From Epiperipatus broadwayi (lineage: Eukaryota; Onychophora; Udeonychophora; Euonychophora; Peripatidae): 64,000 bases of DNA. Within the stretch, counting starts at the first letter, position 1. Every line of letters starts with the position of its first letter. The stretch spans positions 15,735,000-15,798,999 of the forward strand of contig JAQFVV010012404.1 of the NCBI GenBank assembly GCA_028023455.1, in the 5' to 3' direction. Shown piece by piece: positions 1 through 12,596 of this stretch. The notes beneath the pieces are model-generated. The model ran no database searches, had not been told where the DNA came from, and worked only from the letters and a program-made list of their open reading frames with translations. The position numbers and the translations under genes were made by a program.

Positions 1-1
1 C

Positions 2-175
2 GGCTGGCTGCATGACATTGTCAAATCCTACGGGAGCACCCATTATGCCCGCTTGTGTAGGACGACTGGGGTTAATTTCAACCCTGAAGAATCCGGAAAT
101 TTCACGGCGGAATGGGTCATCGCGTCTCTAAAACGTAACACATGTATACTGATAATTGATTATGATGAGATTTAA
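2..175 (+). CDS. 3'-terminal coding exon of an unidentified gene (partial)
   Basis: The window opens inside an open frame that starts with G-W-L-H-D and runs 57 codons to a TAA at 173-175. It reads Trp-rich, well-mixed protein including THYARLCRTTGVNFNPEESG and ends CILIIDYDEI. Base composition is much more balanced (many CpG and GC-rich codons) than the A+T-rich DNA that follows, which is what a true terminal exon looks like here. I do not recognise the family. No start or splice acceptor is visible because the exon begins left of the window. The gene would be transcribed in the same direction as Nmnat, with its 3' end about 18 kb upstream of Nmnat. A fragment of a mobile element is the main alternative. 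Confidence 0.5.
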   Translation, partial: GWLHDIVKSYGSTHYARLCRTTGVNFNPEESGNFTAEWVIASLKRNTCILIIDYDEI

Positions 176-273
176 ATAGATTTCTAATTCGGCTCTACAT
201 TATCAACATTTACTAAAGAACGTTGGTGACTCTCAAAGAAATGTAATTTTCTGGAATTATTCACTGATTATTT

Positions 274-361
274 AATAAATACAAAACATATATAACTTGG
301 GAATTATTATAACTAATACGTCAGCCATTTGCGAAGTAGTAGACCCCTGCATTACAATAAA
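274..361 (+). terminator. Two poly(A) signals after the 2-175 exon
   Basis: Canonical AATAAA hexamers occur at 274-279 and 356-361, about 100 and 180 bases after the TAA stop. They are plausible 3'-end signals for the gene ending at 175. In DNA this A-rich the hexamer also arises by chance, so the call rests on position. Confidence 0.35.
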
Positions 362-1954
362 TGAAGCATTGAATGCGTGTCGATTTATATGAAAGTTAAG
401 TTATTAAAGAAAGTAAATATTAATGAAAATTTGACACGCATTCATTGTTTTAAGCGATCATAGATTTAAACTTTGAAAATTGAAATAATTATGAGCATGC
501 AATAATTAAATAATAACTATAGATAGAAATGTAGATTATAGAAATACGCACCCAAGACAGAATGAGGTAAGCTAGATTAGTAGAGAAATTTACACATTAA
601 GTTAATTATTCAGTTTTAGTTATACAAATGATAGTTTTTACATTTTATAAATTTAGATAAGTAATATGAAGAATAGCTATAGCATATTATTAGAGTACTC
701 TAGAGTTTGAACACAGACAGGTACCTGTTTTATAAGAAGTTTTCTGATTCCATTAATTTAGCAGCAAAAAGTTCACGAGTGGCAAGTCTTTCTTGTATTT
801 AGATATTCATTTAATTTCATGGCAGCAGCAGCTTTCTCATTCATTTCAGGCAGCAGATCTTCATGGTGAATTTATGACGGGCAATGAAAGTTCAGCATCC
901 GATAGGCCATCTCCCGATGGAGAATAATCTAGGTGCTTTACTCGGTCATACCTTGGCAGGAACAAATTATTTTTATATTTTTGGAGACTCTCAGTGATCG
1001 AGAGCAAAGCTAAAGTTTAAGTGAATGTCTCCAGCAAGTCTAAGATGGCCTCTTTTCTTATCTTGATCTTTCACATTTTTGTTAAGATATTTTTAGGTTC
1101 TACTTAATCTGCCCTGAGGATAATCAATGCATTTTGTTGGTTTTTAATTAAAGAAAGCTGCCGTTCTATTGTTTACATTTTACATTTACTAATTATATTT
1201 TGGGGAATTTTTCTTTAATTAATCTATTATCTATCACTGACCGATGCTTTTAAATTTCAAAAACAAAAAGGGAACATAAGATTATTTTAACTTTTAATTA
1301 AATATTACATCAGATATTTTTAGAATTATTATTAAACGAAATTTAAACAAAGCAATAAATACGAACTTTATAATCCAAAATAAATGATTAAAATTATACA
1401 AAATTATATAACTAAAAGAAATCTAAATTATATTATTTTATCCCTATTTATTGCGTTTAATTTGAGATCGAAATGTGTGCGTGTTTATGCTGAATTCTAC
1501 ATATATTTATACATTTTTAATATTGTTACACACACAATTCGATATCAAAAAGTTTAAATTTGGGCGGGATAGACCGGTCAGTGAGAGACGACAGAAAAAG
1601 GTGAAACTTAAGATTCAAATACGAATCTTACTGTTTCAATATCAAGATGTTTTATATTTTTGAAGCTTTTGTTCTCTTTTAAAGCCTTTTTTTGTCATAT
1701 CACAGTTACTTCAAGGTTATCATTAATGCTTTTCTTATCATTTTATACAATTACAGATATCCATTTCTTTTAAAAGATTATTTTAAATATTTTCATCTTC
1801 CTTTTTTCTTCATACACTGCCTTGATTCATTTCAAAATTTCCTAATTAATTACTACATTTTTTTACAGCTATGTTATAGTAGTTATACCTACACACTATC
1901 ATGCATTCTTGAAATAAATGAGTAAAGACACCCTAAAAGGCAAATGACTCCCAA
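362..1954. other. Intergenic A+T-rich DNA, no gene seen
   Basis: The stretch holds A/T-rich sequence with scattered stops in all frames. Open frames of 60-77 codons at 1475-1663 and 1692-1925 are rich in Phe, Tyr, Ile and Leu, as expected from random A+T-rich DNA. No repeat or RNA gene is recognised. Confidence 0.5.
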
Positions 1955-2400
1955 AATACATTTTATGCTAAACCAGTCAGCCCAGTTCACAATCTCTTAC
2001 ATATACTTTTATCGTATGATCAGTATTTATCAATAGTAAATTGTACCTTTCGATTTACAAGTATAAAACTCATTCCATCCACAATTTGACATGATTCATT
2101 CTAGATAAACAATCACTTATTAAACTAGAGGTTATCCCAAGCCCAGATATAAACTTTAAACCTAGTTAAAGATTAATAATATGGTTTTTTTTAATTAAAC
2201 ATGTGTAATGGAGTAATTCATCTTTGTTTCTCTTTTTGCATGAGTATATCTTTTATAGGTGTACTTAATAACCACTAATTTTCCATACATTCTTGAAACA
2301 TATAAATAAAGACAACTTAAAAAACAAATGATTGCCAAGATGCATTTTCTGTTGAACCAGCACTAATCACAAAGTTCATAGCAGAGAAGCGATTATCTTT
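1955..2400 (+). repeat. Inverted-repeat MITE family V, fragments
   Basis: 1955-2180 resembles the left half of the element at 25046-25436: both carry a terminus of the type CATTTTATGCTAAACCAG, a CACAATCTCTTA tract and an interior ATTAAACTAGAGRTTATC tract. A second truncated copy of the terminus lies at 2335-2400. The preceding bases (about 1898-1995 and 2280-2365) form a diverged direct repeat. Non-coding and probably non-autonomous. Confidence 0.45.
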
Positions 2401-2454
2401 CTATTACTTTCAATCAAATTAGAGCTGTATTTAAAGTGCATTAATATTTTTAAA

Positions 2455-2640
2455 TGATTTGCAATTTCTAGTTTAAATTAACTGGAATATTTTTGAAGGT
2501 TAGGAATATCAATGGTTAACAGCTTTTGTTTCTAATTTTCCTTTGATGAATATCTAACATATCAATAATCAATAATCACTCTGTATAATTATTACAATTT
2601 TGAAATACATATTTTCTGTTAATCAAATCTAATTCAAGTT
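2455..2640 (-). mobile_element. RTE-type non-LTR retrotransposon, short internal fragment
   Basis: The plus-strand text GAAGGTTAGGAATATCAA and the following TTTTGAAATACATATTTTCT correspond, in reverse complement, to the region just after the endonuclease domain of the better-preserved copies at 11130-16795 and 54030-56330. In those copies it encodes VDIPNLQKHSNEF and upstream residues. Only about 190 bases are recognisable and no frame is open. Confidence 0.5.
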
Positions 2641-5439
2641 CATTGTAACTTCATGTGAGTACTATCATACATGAGTTTCCACTACAAATTTTCCTCAAGA
2701 AAAAAAAAAACATAATATATAGATGTTCTTTAGAAAATTCTAAAACTTTACATCTCATCTCATTTTTGTCTCTGTAATACACTTATTGGTGCTGTCCAAA
2801 ATCCCACAAATATAAAATGTTGATAACTCAAAATTTAGACAATATCAGTTTCATTGTGAAATTACTTGTATAAAATTTAATTTTTAATTAATTTTACTAA
2901 ATAAAAAAATTGCTTTATGTATGAAGAATAAAATTATGCTTTCCTACTTGTAATGCTAAAATACTTAGAGAGATACATTGTGAGCAATATTCCAATAAAG
3001 CTCTACTTGTATAATCATTAGTACAGTCACAATTCTGTTTTCTCTGTCAATTGTCATTTTCTTATGTTTTGGCACAGGTTCTTTCCTGAATTATGGATTC
3101 TAATTATTGACTTGTTGTTGTTCTTGAAATTTGTTTTAAAATTACATAAAAATTAATAATAATATCACAGACAGAAAAACATAATTTTAAAATACAAAAT
3201 AAATTATTTACCTAATGACATATTACATTTTTAGAATTTTAGATTGACATTTTGATTTTTTAAACTGTTAAAATTTTGCATTGTTAGGATTTGAAGCTAC
3301 TATTAGAGTTATAAGTGTTCGGATTTTGAAATAAACCCCAAATTTATCTACAACAATTTCATCTTTCATTCACTTTCCAATCATTAAAATATTTTTGGTC
3401 TGACAAGAGCATTCTATATATATATATATTTCTCACTCACTATGCCTAAATGTGAATTATCTGCACTTATTATCATACATAATCTTCCATTATCTGATAT
3501 ACTATTAATTTTGATAATATTTTTCTATCTTTTACTTATAATGAATCTCATTTAACTTGTTCTTTCAAAATTAGTTCTTTTATTGTAATGTACATATTTA
3601 CTTTTGAAATCGATTGTTTCTTACATCCTTCTTCTAACTTCACACTCTTGACAATTTCTTATATAAGACCTCACAGTTTTTCTTCCAATGTGTGTAGTCT
3701 TCCTTTATTTAAAAGAAATCTATGATTGTAGTTTACCTCAACCAAAGAAGATAATTATTTAATAGTAACCTATGGTCTGCAATCAAGAAATTCTTAGACA
3801 ATTTTGGTTACCAAACACAGTCTTAAGTAAAAACTTTACAGCCTAAAGAAAATGAAGATCATAACTTATATTTGTCTAACATAATTATAAATATAAAAGA
3901 GAATGATCTATTATTGGGATTCATTTAGTTACATAATATAAACTTCTAATCTACTTCATAATTTCTTTTAATCAAGTATCAATTTCTAATTTTTAAATTT
4001 GAATCTAATCTGTTTATTTCACATATGTTTAAGTTTTCTCAGACTATTGAATAATAATTAATTTCCTATCCACTGGAAGCCATCAAATCACTTATATATA
4101 TGAACTTACTTAAACTGAAAGATTAGAGAAATATACTGTCCTTTCTCTACTGACATGTGTGTTGAAACATGCAAATGTTCATTTAAATAATGCAAAATTA
4201 AACAGATACTTTTATGAGTTTTCCATTTCATCATCAATCTTTTCTTTTCTCTTTATTATATCAAGGTTTACTTACACTATCAATTTAATTTTTGCTATAT
4301 CTTAGAATCACAGAATTCTCTGCTTGATATTATAATTTAACAGCTTTTAAATTATTCTACCCAAGAAAATACTCAAACTGAATTAATAATAAAGCAAAAA
4401 ATTAATTTTATTGGATATTAATTTTGTATCTCTTAACTAATACACATTATAAGCCATACATTTAAATTATCTTGAGGAATATTACTTACTATTTAACTAA
4501 CTCATGATTTAATTATATCTTTTTTTGATTTGTAAAAGATGAATTTGAGAAGAATGTATTTTACGTAGATTTTCTATTTTCTTTCTACAATTTTTAATTA
4601 ATCTAACTGTTATAAAATAATAGAGGTAGTTTTTGGATATTATTGACTGTTGAACAAACATTTACATAAATAAGTACTAAACAGTATACTATTTGTTTCA
4701 ATCATATCTTTTGAATTAAACTAGTGTTATCTACATCATACATTAAATGCAATCAGATTGAATTAAAAAACTATAAATCCAAATTTCTTGATTACTAATA
4801 GATTAAATTATTGACTTCATGCAATTAATGATTAAAAATGGAGTATTATTCAACATACTGTGCTGACTTTCTTTAGATTCCTTTCTCATTCATATATATA
4901 TAAATGAACAAATTCTATCACTTACTATTTTACATTCTTGATTTTCAATATATCATCATTATTATTTACATGGTTAGAGTTGGTAGACCATATTATCTTC
5001 ATTATGTTCCAATAGTGAGCTTGCCTCAAGCCAAAAAAATCATTTCATGTAACAAAAGAAAAAAAAAATTAAGAAGACTGCTCTCCTGAAAAATACATTT
5101 CTTTAAAAGTACTTACAATATTACATGGGCTGCTCTTTCTAACAATTACACTTTCTTAAAATTCTGGTAATATATAAATTAAAGGGACAGCTATGTCAAG
5201 TGTTTATACTTCCTTAAAATATTTTTTTTTTAAACTTCTATCACTGATACTGTGAATTCTTAATAACCATGCAATAGACTGAATGGTAACTAAATATCAG
5301 ATACATCAAATCATATTAATAAATAAAAGATTCTTCAAATGATATGCCAAGATTAATCTTAAAATTTTCGATCAAAATGTACAAATAGAGATCAATATTA
5401 GGATGGGCATATTATTAATATTGTGGAAAGACTAGAATA
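2641..5439. other. Intergenic A+T-rich DNA, no gene seen
   Basis: Low-complexity A+T-rich sequence with short AT microsatellites (for example near 3416-3430). One 61-codon open frame at 4904-5089 has no recognisable features. No conserved gene or RNA is seen. Confidence 0.5.
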
Positions 5440-8010
5440 TGATTCGCAGAAAGGCAAATGTCAATGACAAATTGTATAAGTCCACAATGATTATCAGATA
5501 TAAACAGCAACTATACAATAGAGGAATGTCTATAGTGCGTATATAATAAATGGCCATACAAACAACTACCATTATATGTAGCAGAATGAAATATTAATCC
5601 AATATTAAGAAGAAGTTGGTTTAAACCTCTGGGAATAAAAATAAATATCAAGAAGAAAATTAGAATCTGTAATAAGGAAACAATTTCCACAGCTTTTTAA
5701 AACAAACCCATTGAAGTTCAAAACAAAATCAATTGACAGTGAGTTAGTTGATAACACCCAGCAAGTCATATACACAGACCAAGAAAGATCACCTTTGCAC
5801 TTAAGCCAAAAGTCGAGAAGGCTTTAAACAAATTAAGGAAATTATGGCATAACTATACTTTGTGCAAAATCAGTGTTAAAACATGAAATAAGTATAAGGA
5901 TATATGATACTTCAGAATTATGGTTAACTAGTACATAAACAAAAGAATGTACCCCATGCCCAGCGTGAAGCAAGAATTAGTGTCTTTGCAAAAGACTAAA
6001 TTCTTTGCAAAGTTGATTTAAAAGCAGCTTTTCATCGAATTCCAGTGACTAAGAGAACAGAGGAATTATTAACTATAAACATGCATATGGGATTATATAG
6101 TTCAATAGATTTCCATATGAGATAACCATAGCATCAAATATTTTCTAGGCAAAAACAGAAAATTTATTATGAGAAATAGAGGTCTTATACCATATATAGA
6201 CAATATATTAGTGGTCTCAGACAGTGAATTAAAATTCAAGGAAAGGTTGAATGCCAAGAAATGTATTGGATAACTAAAGAAATAAAATTTCTGGAATATA
6301 TTAATAATGAAAACGGAAAATGTCTGAAACCAAAAAAAGGAATTGCCTTGAAAAATGTCCTAAAGCCAAAGAATGTGAAACAATTGCAAGTATTTCTAGG
6401 ATTGGTCAACTTCTTCCAAGATTTTTCTAGAGGGAAGATGGCATGAAACTATGCCTCTTTATAAACATTTGAGGAAGAACCAAAAGTGGAAATGGGACAC
6501 ACTGCACGACATGGCTTTTCAGAAAGTAAAAGAGTTATTGCCCACAGATAGGTTATTAGTTTATTACAATGACTAGCAAAAAGAAATTATTACAACTGAT
6601 GCTTCAGAATTTAATGTAGGAGGGGTGTTATCACATATGATGCATGATGGTGTGTATCCTATTGCATATATTTTAAGAACATTGTCTACAGCTGAGAAGA
6701 ACTACAGTTAGACAAAGAAGCTTCAGTGATAGCATATGCAGTGAAAAAGTTTCACTAATACATATATGTATTGTTTATCAAAATTTACATCGACTATAAA
6801 CCGTTACTCAAGACCATGTTAGTTAGCGAATGATAAGGTGAACTAATATCTTAGCATCTTATAACTATGAATTGTGTTATAGACAGGAAAACAGATTAAT
6901 CATGCAAATGCTTTGTCTAGAATGCTGGACCAAAAAGCAAGAAGGTCATGAGTATACAAAATAAATTATACAAATGTTTTAAAACTAGATAATATTAAAA
7001 ACAAAGTCACAGCTGGTTGGACACATAGAAATAAAAATTATCTCATCATTCAAAGTTGGATAAAATGTGGATAGACAGTTAATCAACCAGAAAACGTATT
7101 TCCATCAATATGAAATGCCCAAGAAAATTTATCAATGTGTAAAAATTGTATTTTAATGATGGACTGCCTGATGATTCCATCTGAAGGTAGGAAAAGCATC
7201 CTACGTTTATTACATAAGGGACATCCTAGTGCCATTAGCATGCTTGTATGTTTGGTGGCCAGAGTAACAGACCATGAAAAATTGCCAAACATGTCAAAGC
7301 ACAGTAAATTTACGACTAAGAAACTTAAATCATGGCCTGAGGCTACAGAAGCTTGGCAGTGAGTCCATTTAGATCATGCAGAACCATTTAATGGAAAAAT
7401 ATTCTTTGTGGCCATGGATGTATATTAAAATGGGGTTGAATATTGTGTAATAAATGACACAAGTACAGAAAGTGCAATAAAAGTTTTAAATGAATCCTTT
7501 GTGATGCATGGTCAAGCAGACTATAGTAATGGATAACAGAAATGAGTTCAGCTCAAAGAAATTCAATAACTTACTTAATCTAAAGAGGATACAACACATA
7601 TTAATACCAGCTATGGTATAGTGAAGAAAAGCATTAAAAAATGCATTAAACAAGCAGAAATAGACTGACATATATGAAGCAATTACTATTGCTATGTTTT
7701 ATCAGTATTTTACATCTAGTGTGGTCACAAACAAAACAACTGCGGATTTCAAGATCATGTGTGAAAACACACTTGTCCATATTACATCCAAATAAAAACA
7801 GAAAGAAAAATGACTATTTGGAAAATGGAAAATTTATTGTCAACCAAATTGTATGGATTAAAGATATAATAAAGAGGAAATGATTACTGGGAATAATTAT
7901 GAAAGTAGTATATCAACAAATATGAAAAATAAGGTTAGACGATGGCAGAATATTTAAACATCATATTAACTATATTAAAGAATGAAGAACAGAACTGTTA
8001 GAAGTCATAG
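5440..8010 (+). mobile_element. Ty3/gypsy LTR retrotransposon pol relic
   Basis: Decayed pol gene with its domains in the expected order. A protease tail reads PLYVAE..NPILRRSWFKPLG (about 5560-5630). Reverse transcriptase pieces read DLKAAFHRIPVTKR and ELLTINMHMGLY (about 6000-6100) and PYIDNILVVS (about 6190). RNase H reads TTDASEFNVGGVLSH and PIAYILRTLSTAEKNY (about 6590-6710). The integrase zone reads LLHKGHPSA (about 7206), then VHLDHAEPFNGKIFFVAMDVY (about 7360-7430). The C-terminus reads LDDGRIFKHHINYIKE (about 7935-7985). Stops and frame changes break it throughout, so it cannot encode an active polyprotein. Paired LTRs and gag are not recognised. It lies between the unidentified 3' exon and the RTE copy, in the orientation of Nmnat. 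Confidence 0.8.
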
Positions 8011-10379
8011 TGATTATTCCTAACTCAGAAAAAGGAAATCAGACTGATTGAAGTCAATACTTAAAGGAAAAAATACTACAGAGCCAAAGGAAGAAAACAG
8101 AACCTTAACAAGGTCTACCTGAGTGTGGAAGAGACTGTTAAAGCTACAGGCCTATTTTATAAATATGTAAATAAAGCAAAAGCTAGAAAACTTATTTATA
8201 ACAGACATAATATGTGCACTTATACACATTAATTTATTTGAGTATAAATTCTGTGTATTTCTGGAGAAGATGACGGAATGCTTTATATGTACATATATTT
8301 TATTAAAAAATAAAGGTATGTGGGTGTGTACAAGCTTTAATGTTGATATGCTAAAGTACTCCAAAAAAAAAAAAAAAAAATTTTTTTATGCAGAAAGAGA
8401 AAACTTACTGAAGATAGCAACAGGCTAATTTGCATACAAAGAAAAGTTACTTTATTTAAATTTGCAAAGCTTAGTTTGCAGAAGAATTAAAAAGAAAAAA
8501 TTAATTAGTAGAAAGATAAAGTAGTGAAATTAAAGTATTTCTGAAAATTAATAAAGTAGAGCTCTAAACTTAATATGTGTGATCAGTAAGGTGCTTACAG
8601 AAATATAGTTACAAAACTACTGAATTAAAGAGACTTTATAGATTGTTAATCTCTAAGGAGATATGAACTTTAAAAAAATCTGAGTGATCTTATTCTCAAC
8701 TAGCAATTAACAAGTTGAATCACTAAAATCTTATTAATATAATTAGTATTATTCAGAGTAAATAAACTCTTGAAAATTTTATTTAAGCCAAAACCAACTG
8801 ACTGCATGGCCCTGGATATATTACTACATTAATTCATTTGATTCTCCATAAAATACGAAGTACATAAAAAATACACCAACATAAATCCCAATATTTGAAA
8901 TATGATCACACAGATGTAATTTGGATTCTTGTCACTGATATGTCACAACAACAATATATATCTCTTAATACATCTGCCTGCAATTCAGATATATATACAA
9001 ATAAATTAAGCCCAGAAAAAATTGTTATACCAATACAAACTATAATATGGAGCAAATAAATCAACATTTCTCTGTAATGTATGGGATATATTAATAACAT
9101 AAATAGCAGGTGTACATGTCATTATTTCAGCACCTAAATAGACATATCACATCTGCATATATGTACTCAAAACAAAACAATTTATAACACAATTGCCAAC
9201 AAAATCGTATTTTAAATCTTTAATAATTATTAATATTGACTATATGTAAAAATAAGATTTCATACACACATATCTCAAATTTAATATCTCTATAAATAGA
9301 TAAATCCATATAACTGAATTATTTATAATAATTTTTCAAAAAGTTTTAGAAAAGGTTGAACTTCAAAAAACGATTTAAATTCAGATCATTTGTGCTGTCT
9401 AACAATCATAATTACTTATCCTTTTTCATCTTTCATTCACTTGTCCTATTATGAACTTATGTAAAATTATTACCATGTTTAAAATAGAATAAGTGGTATT
9501 TTCTAATTGAAGTTATGATATCCTTCATCAGCCCAACTAATAGTTTATTCTTTTCATTAGAATTAATCATAAGTAAAATGCATGAAGATTTCATTATCTA
9601 AGCCTAAAATCAAAATATTATTTGAAACCTTAAATATGTCTAAATATAAAATTATCATTCATTACTCCAAAATATATATATATATCTTATAAAACACACC
9701 ATAAATGCATGGAATATTAACAATAAATATATATAATAGATTTCTACATTAACAATTACCTGTAACTTTAAACAGTTTCTATAACAAATTATTTAAATTC
9801 TCAAATGACTTACTTACAAATAGGAGCATTGATAAAGCATGAAGAATAATTTAAATTTGAGGAAGTTTATAGTTCAAGACATCCTGTAGTTCTAAATTTC
9901 TGAGCTCCAAGAAATGTTTCTTAAGTGTTTAATAATGAATCATTTATTCTCTTATTTTCTCAGTTTCATGTATGGTATTTGATGCATAACAACTTTGTGA
10001 AATGTAATTCTTTTAGTGACCAGTTGCTGTTGAGGGTGAAGTATTCTATGGTACACTTATTCTACTAAGATATTTTACAGACATTCCATATGCATTTGGT
10101 TTTCTGTTCAAGAATAAACTCTTGGACTAACCTGCTATAGGTTTATAAAATTCACGTTTAAAACATCTATCAAGAAGCAGATTTTCTAACTATTGTGTGA
10201 TAGAGCACAAAGTCTATGACCATTGTGATTTTAATAACAAAATCCATTGAATTCTTTGGTATACTTTTAAAACAATGTCAATTATAACACAAAGTCCCCC
10301 AACCACTGGGTGCCTTCAGGAGTTCCCTTCTTTTGTTTTAGTTTTATAATTCTTTTTAACATTAATTGAATATTATTAT
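8011..10379. other. Intergenic A+T-rich DNA after the gypsy relic
   Basis: 8011-8160 may be the 3' remainder of the gypsy element. A 19-base A run starts near 8362. The rest is A+T-rich with short AT microsatellites (for example about 9671-9686). Minus-strand open frames at 8152-8364 and 8906-9100 have no family features. Confidence 0.4.
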
Positions 10380-10510
10380 TACATTTTGAATTACAAGTGT
10401 CAAACTAATTCAACCCATATCTTTGACACTATCCACTTTAGATAAATACAGTAATGATGCATTTTGGGGTCATTTGTTTTTTATTATATCTTTATTTATA
10501 TGAATTTAAA
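10380..10510 (-). repeat. MITE family V fragment, inverted
   Basis: Reverse complement of this stretch gives ATAAATAAAGATA followed by AAACAAATGACCCCAAAATGCAT, matching the direct-repeat flank and terminus at 1930-1965 and 2300-2345. It is a short diverged fragment with no coding capacity. Confidence 0.35.
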
Positions 10511-11129
10511 AGAATATGTGGTAGTATTGAGGTTATTTAATTGATTTCTAAATATATTATTATTATTATTATTATTTTAATTAAACTTAGAAATTATCCT
10601 ATATAATATTTCAATGAATTATTACAATATATATATAATTTTTAATAAATATAAGAAAATACAACAAATATTATACCTACATATGCATGTGAGAAAACAT
10701 TCATTTATTTGTTAGTGTTATGAATTATTTGCTCTAAACTGTGCTTTATCACTTTATTTAATTAAACAGCCTTAATCTTCCCTTATATGAATAATCACAT
10801 AGTAAAAACAACTGCAATGACAAGAACGTATGGAGTAGACATTAGGAATTTGCTCTGCTCGGTTCCTTTAAGGACTCCAAGAGGAATCAAAGAATCCCCT
10901 TAACAAACTCCTTTCTGCTCACTAACATGCATTAGCCATCGTGGTGAGTTTATTGGCATTTTACCTCTGAGTTTAAGATCAAAAACACCATGGTCTTTCT
11001 TCTCAGTTGTATGTGTAAATGATAAACATTTTTCCAATAGATATATAAAATCATGACAGACAAAAATAAATCATGGCCCTTATTCCCAGGAGATTGTAAA
11101 ATCAACAACCAAGGTAGCAGGTAGGTGGC
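10511..11129. other. A+T-rich DNA grading into possible RTE 5' leader
   Basis: Contains an (ATT)n microsatellite at about 10558-10577. From about 10810 the composition becomes more balanced up to the RTE endonuclease start, which suggests the untranslated leader of that retrotransposon. No open frame is convincing. Confidence 0.35.
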
Positions 11130-11201
11130 TGAAGGCGGAGGGTGCTAAGAATCCCGATTGTGGACCTAGACTGCCATTTGATGATGACTTTTTATTTAGG
11201 T

Positions 11202-12596
11202 ACTTACAACTGCAGATTACTTTCAAGTGAAGGAAGATTGAAAGAATTAGAAAAAGAACTGTCTTATTAAATAGGACTTATTGGACTTTGTGAAGTTAGA
11301 AGAAAAGGTCAAGAGACAATTGATTTAAAAAGTGGACATGTACTTTACTATAAAGGCACTAATATTGAAAATACAAGTGGAGTAGGATTCATTATAAATA
11401 AAAAATGGAAGAACTACATTGTGGAGATTGATAGTGTATCGGACAGAGTGGCAAGATTGGTTATACAACTTAATAGCAGATACCAAATGCTGATAATTCA
11501 GGCTTATGCCCTAACAACTTCTCATAGTGATGAAGTAATAGATGATTTTTATGTGGATGTACAAAGGGCTTTTGATCAGAGTAAACATTTTGTTATAGGA
11601 GACTTTAATGCTAGAATTGGTAAACAAATAAATGAAAGTGCTATACGTAATTTTAGTTATAGTAATAGAAATGAGAGAGGATATAGACTTGTGGAATTTG
11701 CAAAAAAAGAAAAACTTTATATTATGAATTTTTTTTTTTGAGAAAAATGTTAAAAGAAAATGGATATGGAAGCAGCCAAATGAAGATACAGCAGAATTGG
11801 ATTATATTTTTACTAACAAAAAAATACATATTTCAAGATCGTAATGTTCTTAATAAATTTAACACAGGAAGTGATCATCGATTAGTAAGATGTAAGATAC
11901 GTGTTAATGCAAAACTAGAGAAACAAAAATTATTAAGAAAAATAATATTTACAGTTGATATTCCTAATCTTCAGAAACATTCTAATGAATTTAAGTTACA
12001 ACTTACAAATCGGTTTCAAGTATTGGTAGATTTTGAATATGATTCAGATTTGACGGAAATTAATAAGAAAATAACTGATACACTTTTAAAAATTGCAACA
12101 AAGATAGCTAGTAGACAAAAGCAGCAATTGACCAATAAAATTTATACTGAGACTAAAGAATTTATGAAGAAAAGAAGGAATATGAAGATATACAAAAATG
12201 ATGCATTAAAAAGGATTGAATATCTCGAAATTTTGTAAAATGGTGCAGAAAAGAGTTGAAACTAATATAAGAAAGTATAACCATGAACTAGCAAGGAAAG
12301 CTGTAGAAGAGAATAAAAGTCTCAAGAGTGTAAAACAACATTTTGGTATTGGTAAAAAATTTATATCTGCAATAAGAAAAAAAGATGGAATTATTACTAA
12401 AAAGAGAGATGACATCATGAAATGGGTAGAAGACTTCTATCAAGAATTATATAGTAATAAAGAACAAGTACCTCCTATATCTATTATATCTTCCAAATTG
12501 ACCAGAATTTTAAATGAAGAAGTGAGACATGCAATTAAATTTATGAAGAAAGGAAAGGCTCTAGGTAATGATGGAATTATAACTTATATATTGTAA
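11202..12596 (+). pseudogene. RTE endonuclease and start of reverse transcriptase, broken
   Basis: Reads TYNCRLLSSEGRLKELEKEL at its start, then CEVRRKGQETIDLKSGHVLYY, FVIGDFNARIG (about 11590-11625) and GSDHRLVRCK (about 11870-11900). These are the conserved endonuclease blocks: the N-terminal Asn/Glu region, GDFNARIG and the catalytic SDHR. A stop interrupts the early part (after KELSY). A T-rich run at 11728-11739 shifts the frame, which is restored before GSDHRLV. A further frame change falls near 12205-12238. The section ends at GKALGNDGII, the first block of the reverse transcriptase, and then runs into inserted DNA. Presumed role when active: nicking target DNA for target-primed reverse transcription. 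Confidence 0.85.

Noticed and set aside
7083-7362. Overlapping open frames on both strands near 7083-7362
   Set aside because: The plus frame is a piece of the gypsy integrase zone and the minus frame its shadow; neither is an independent gene.
5440-8010. Possible integrated virus because of reverse transcriptase, RNase H and integrase
   Set aside because: Domain order and sequence blocks are those of Ty3/gypsy retrotransposons; no envelope-like frame is seen.
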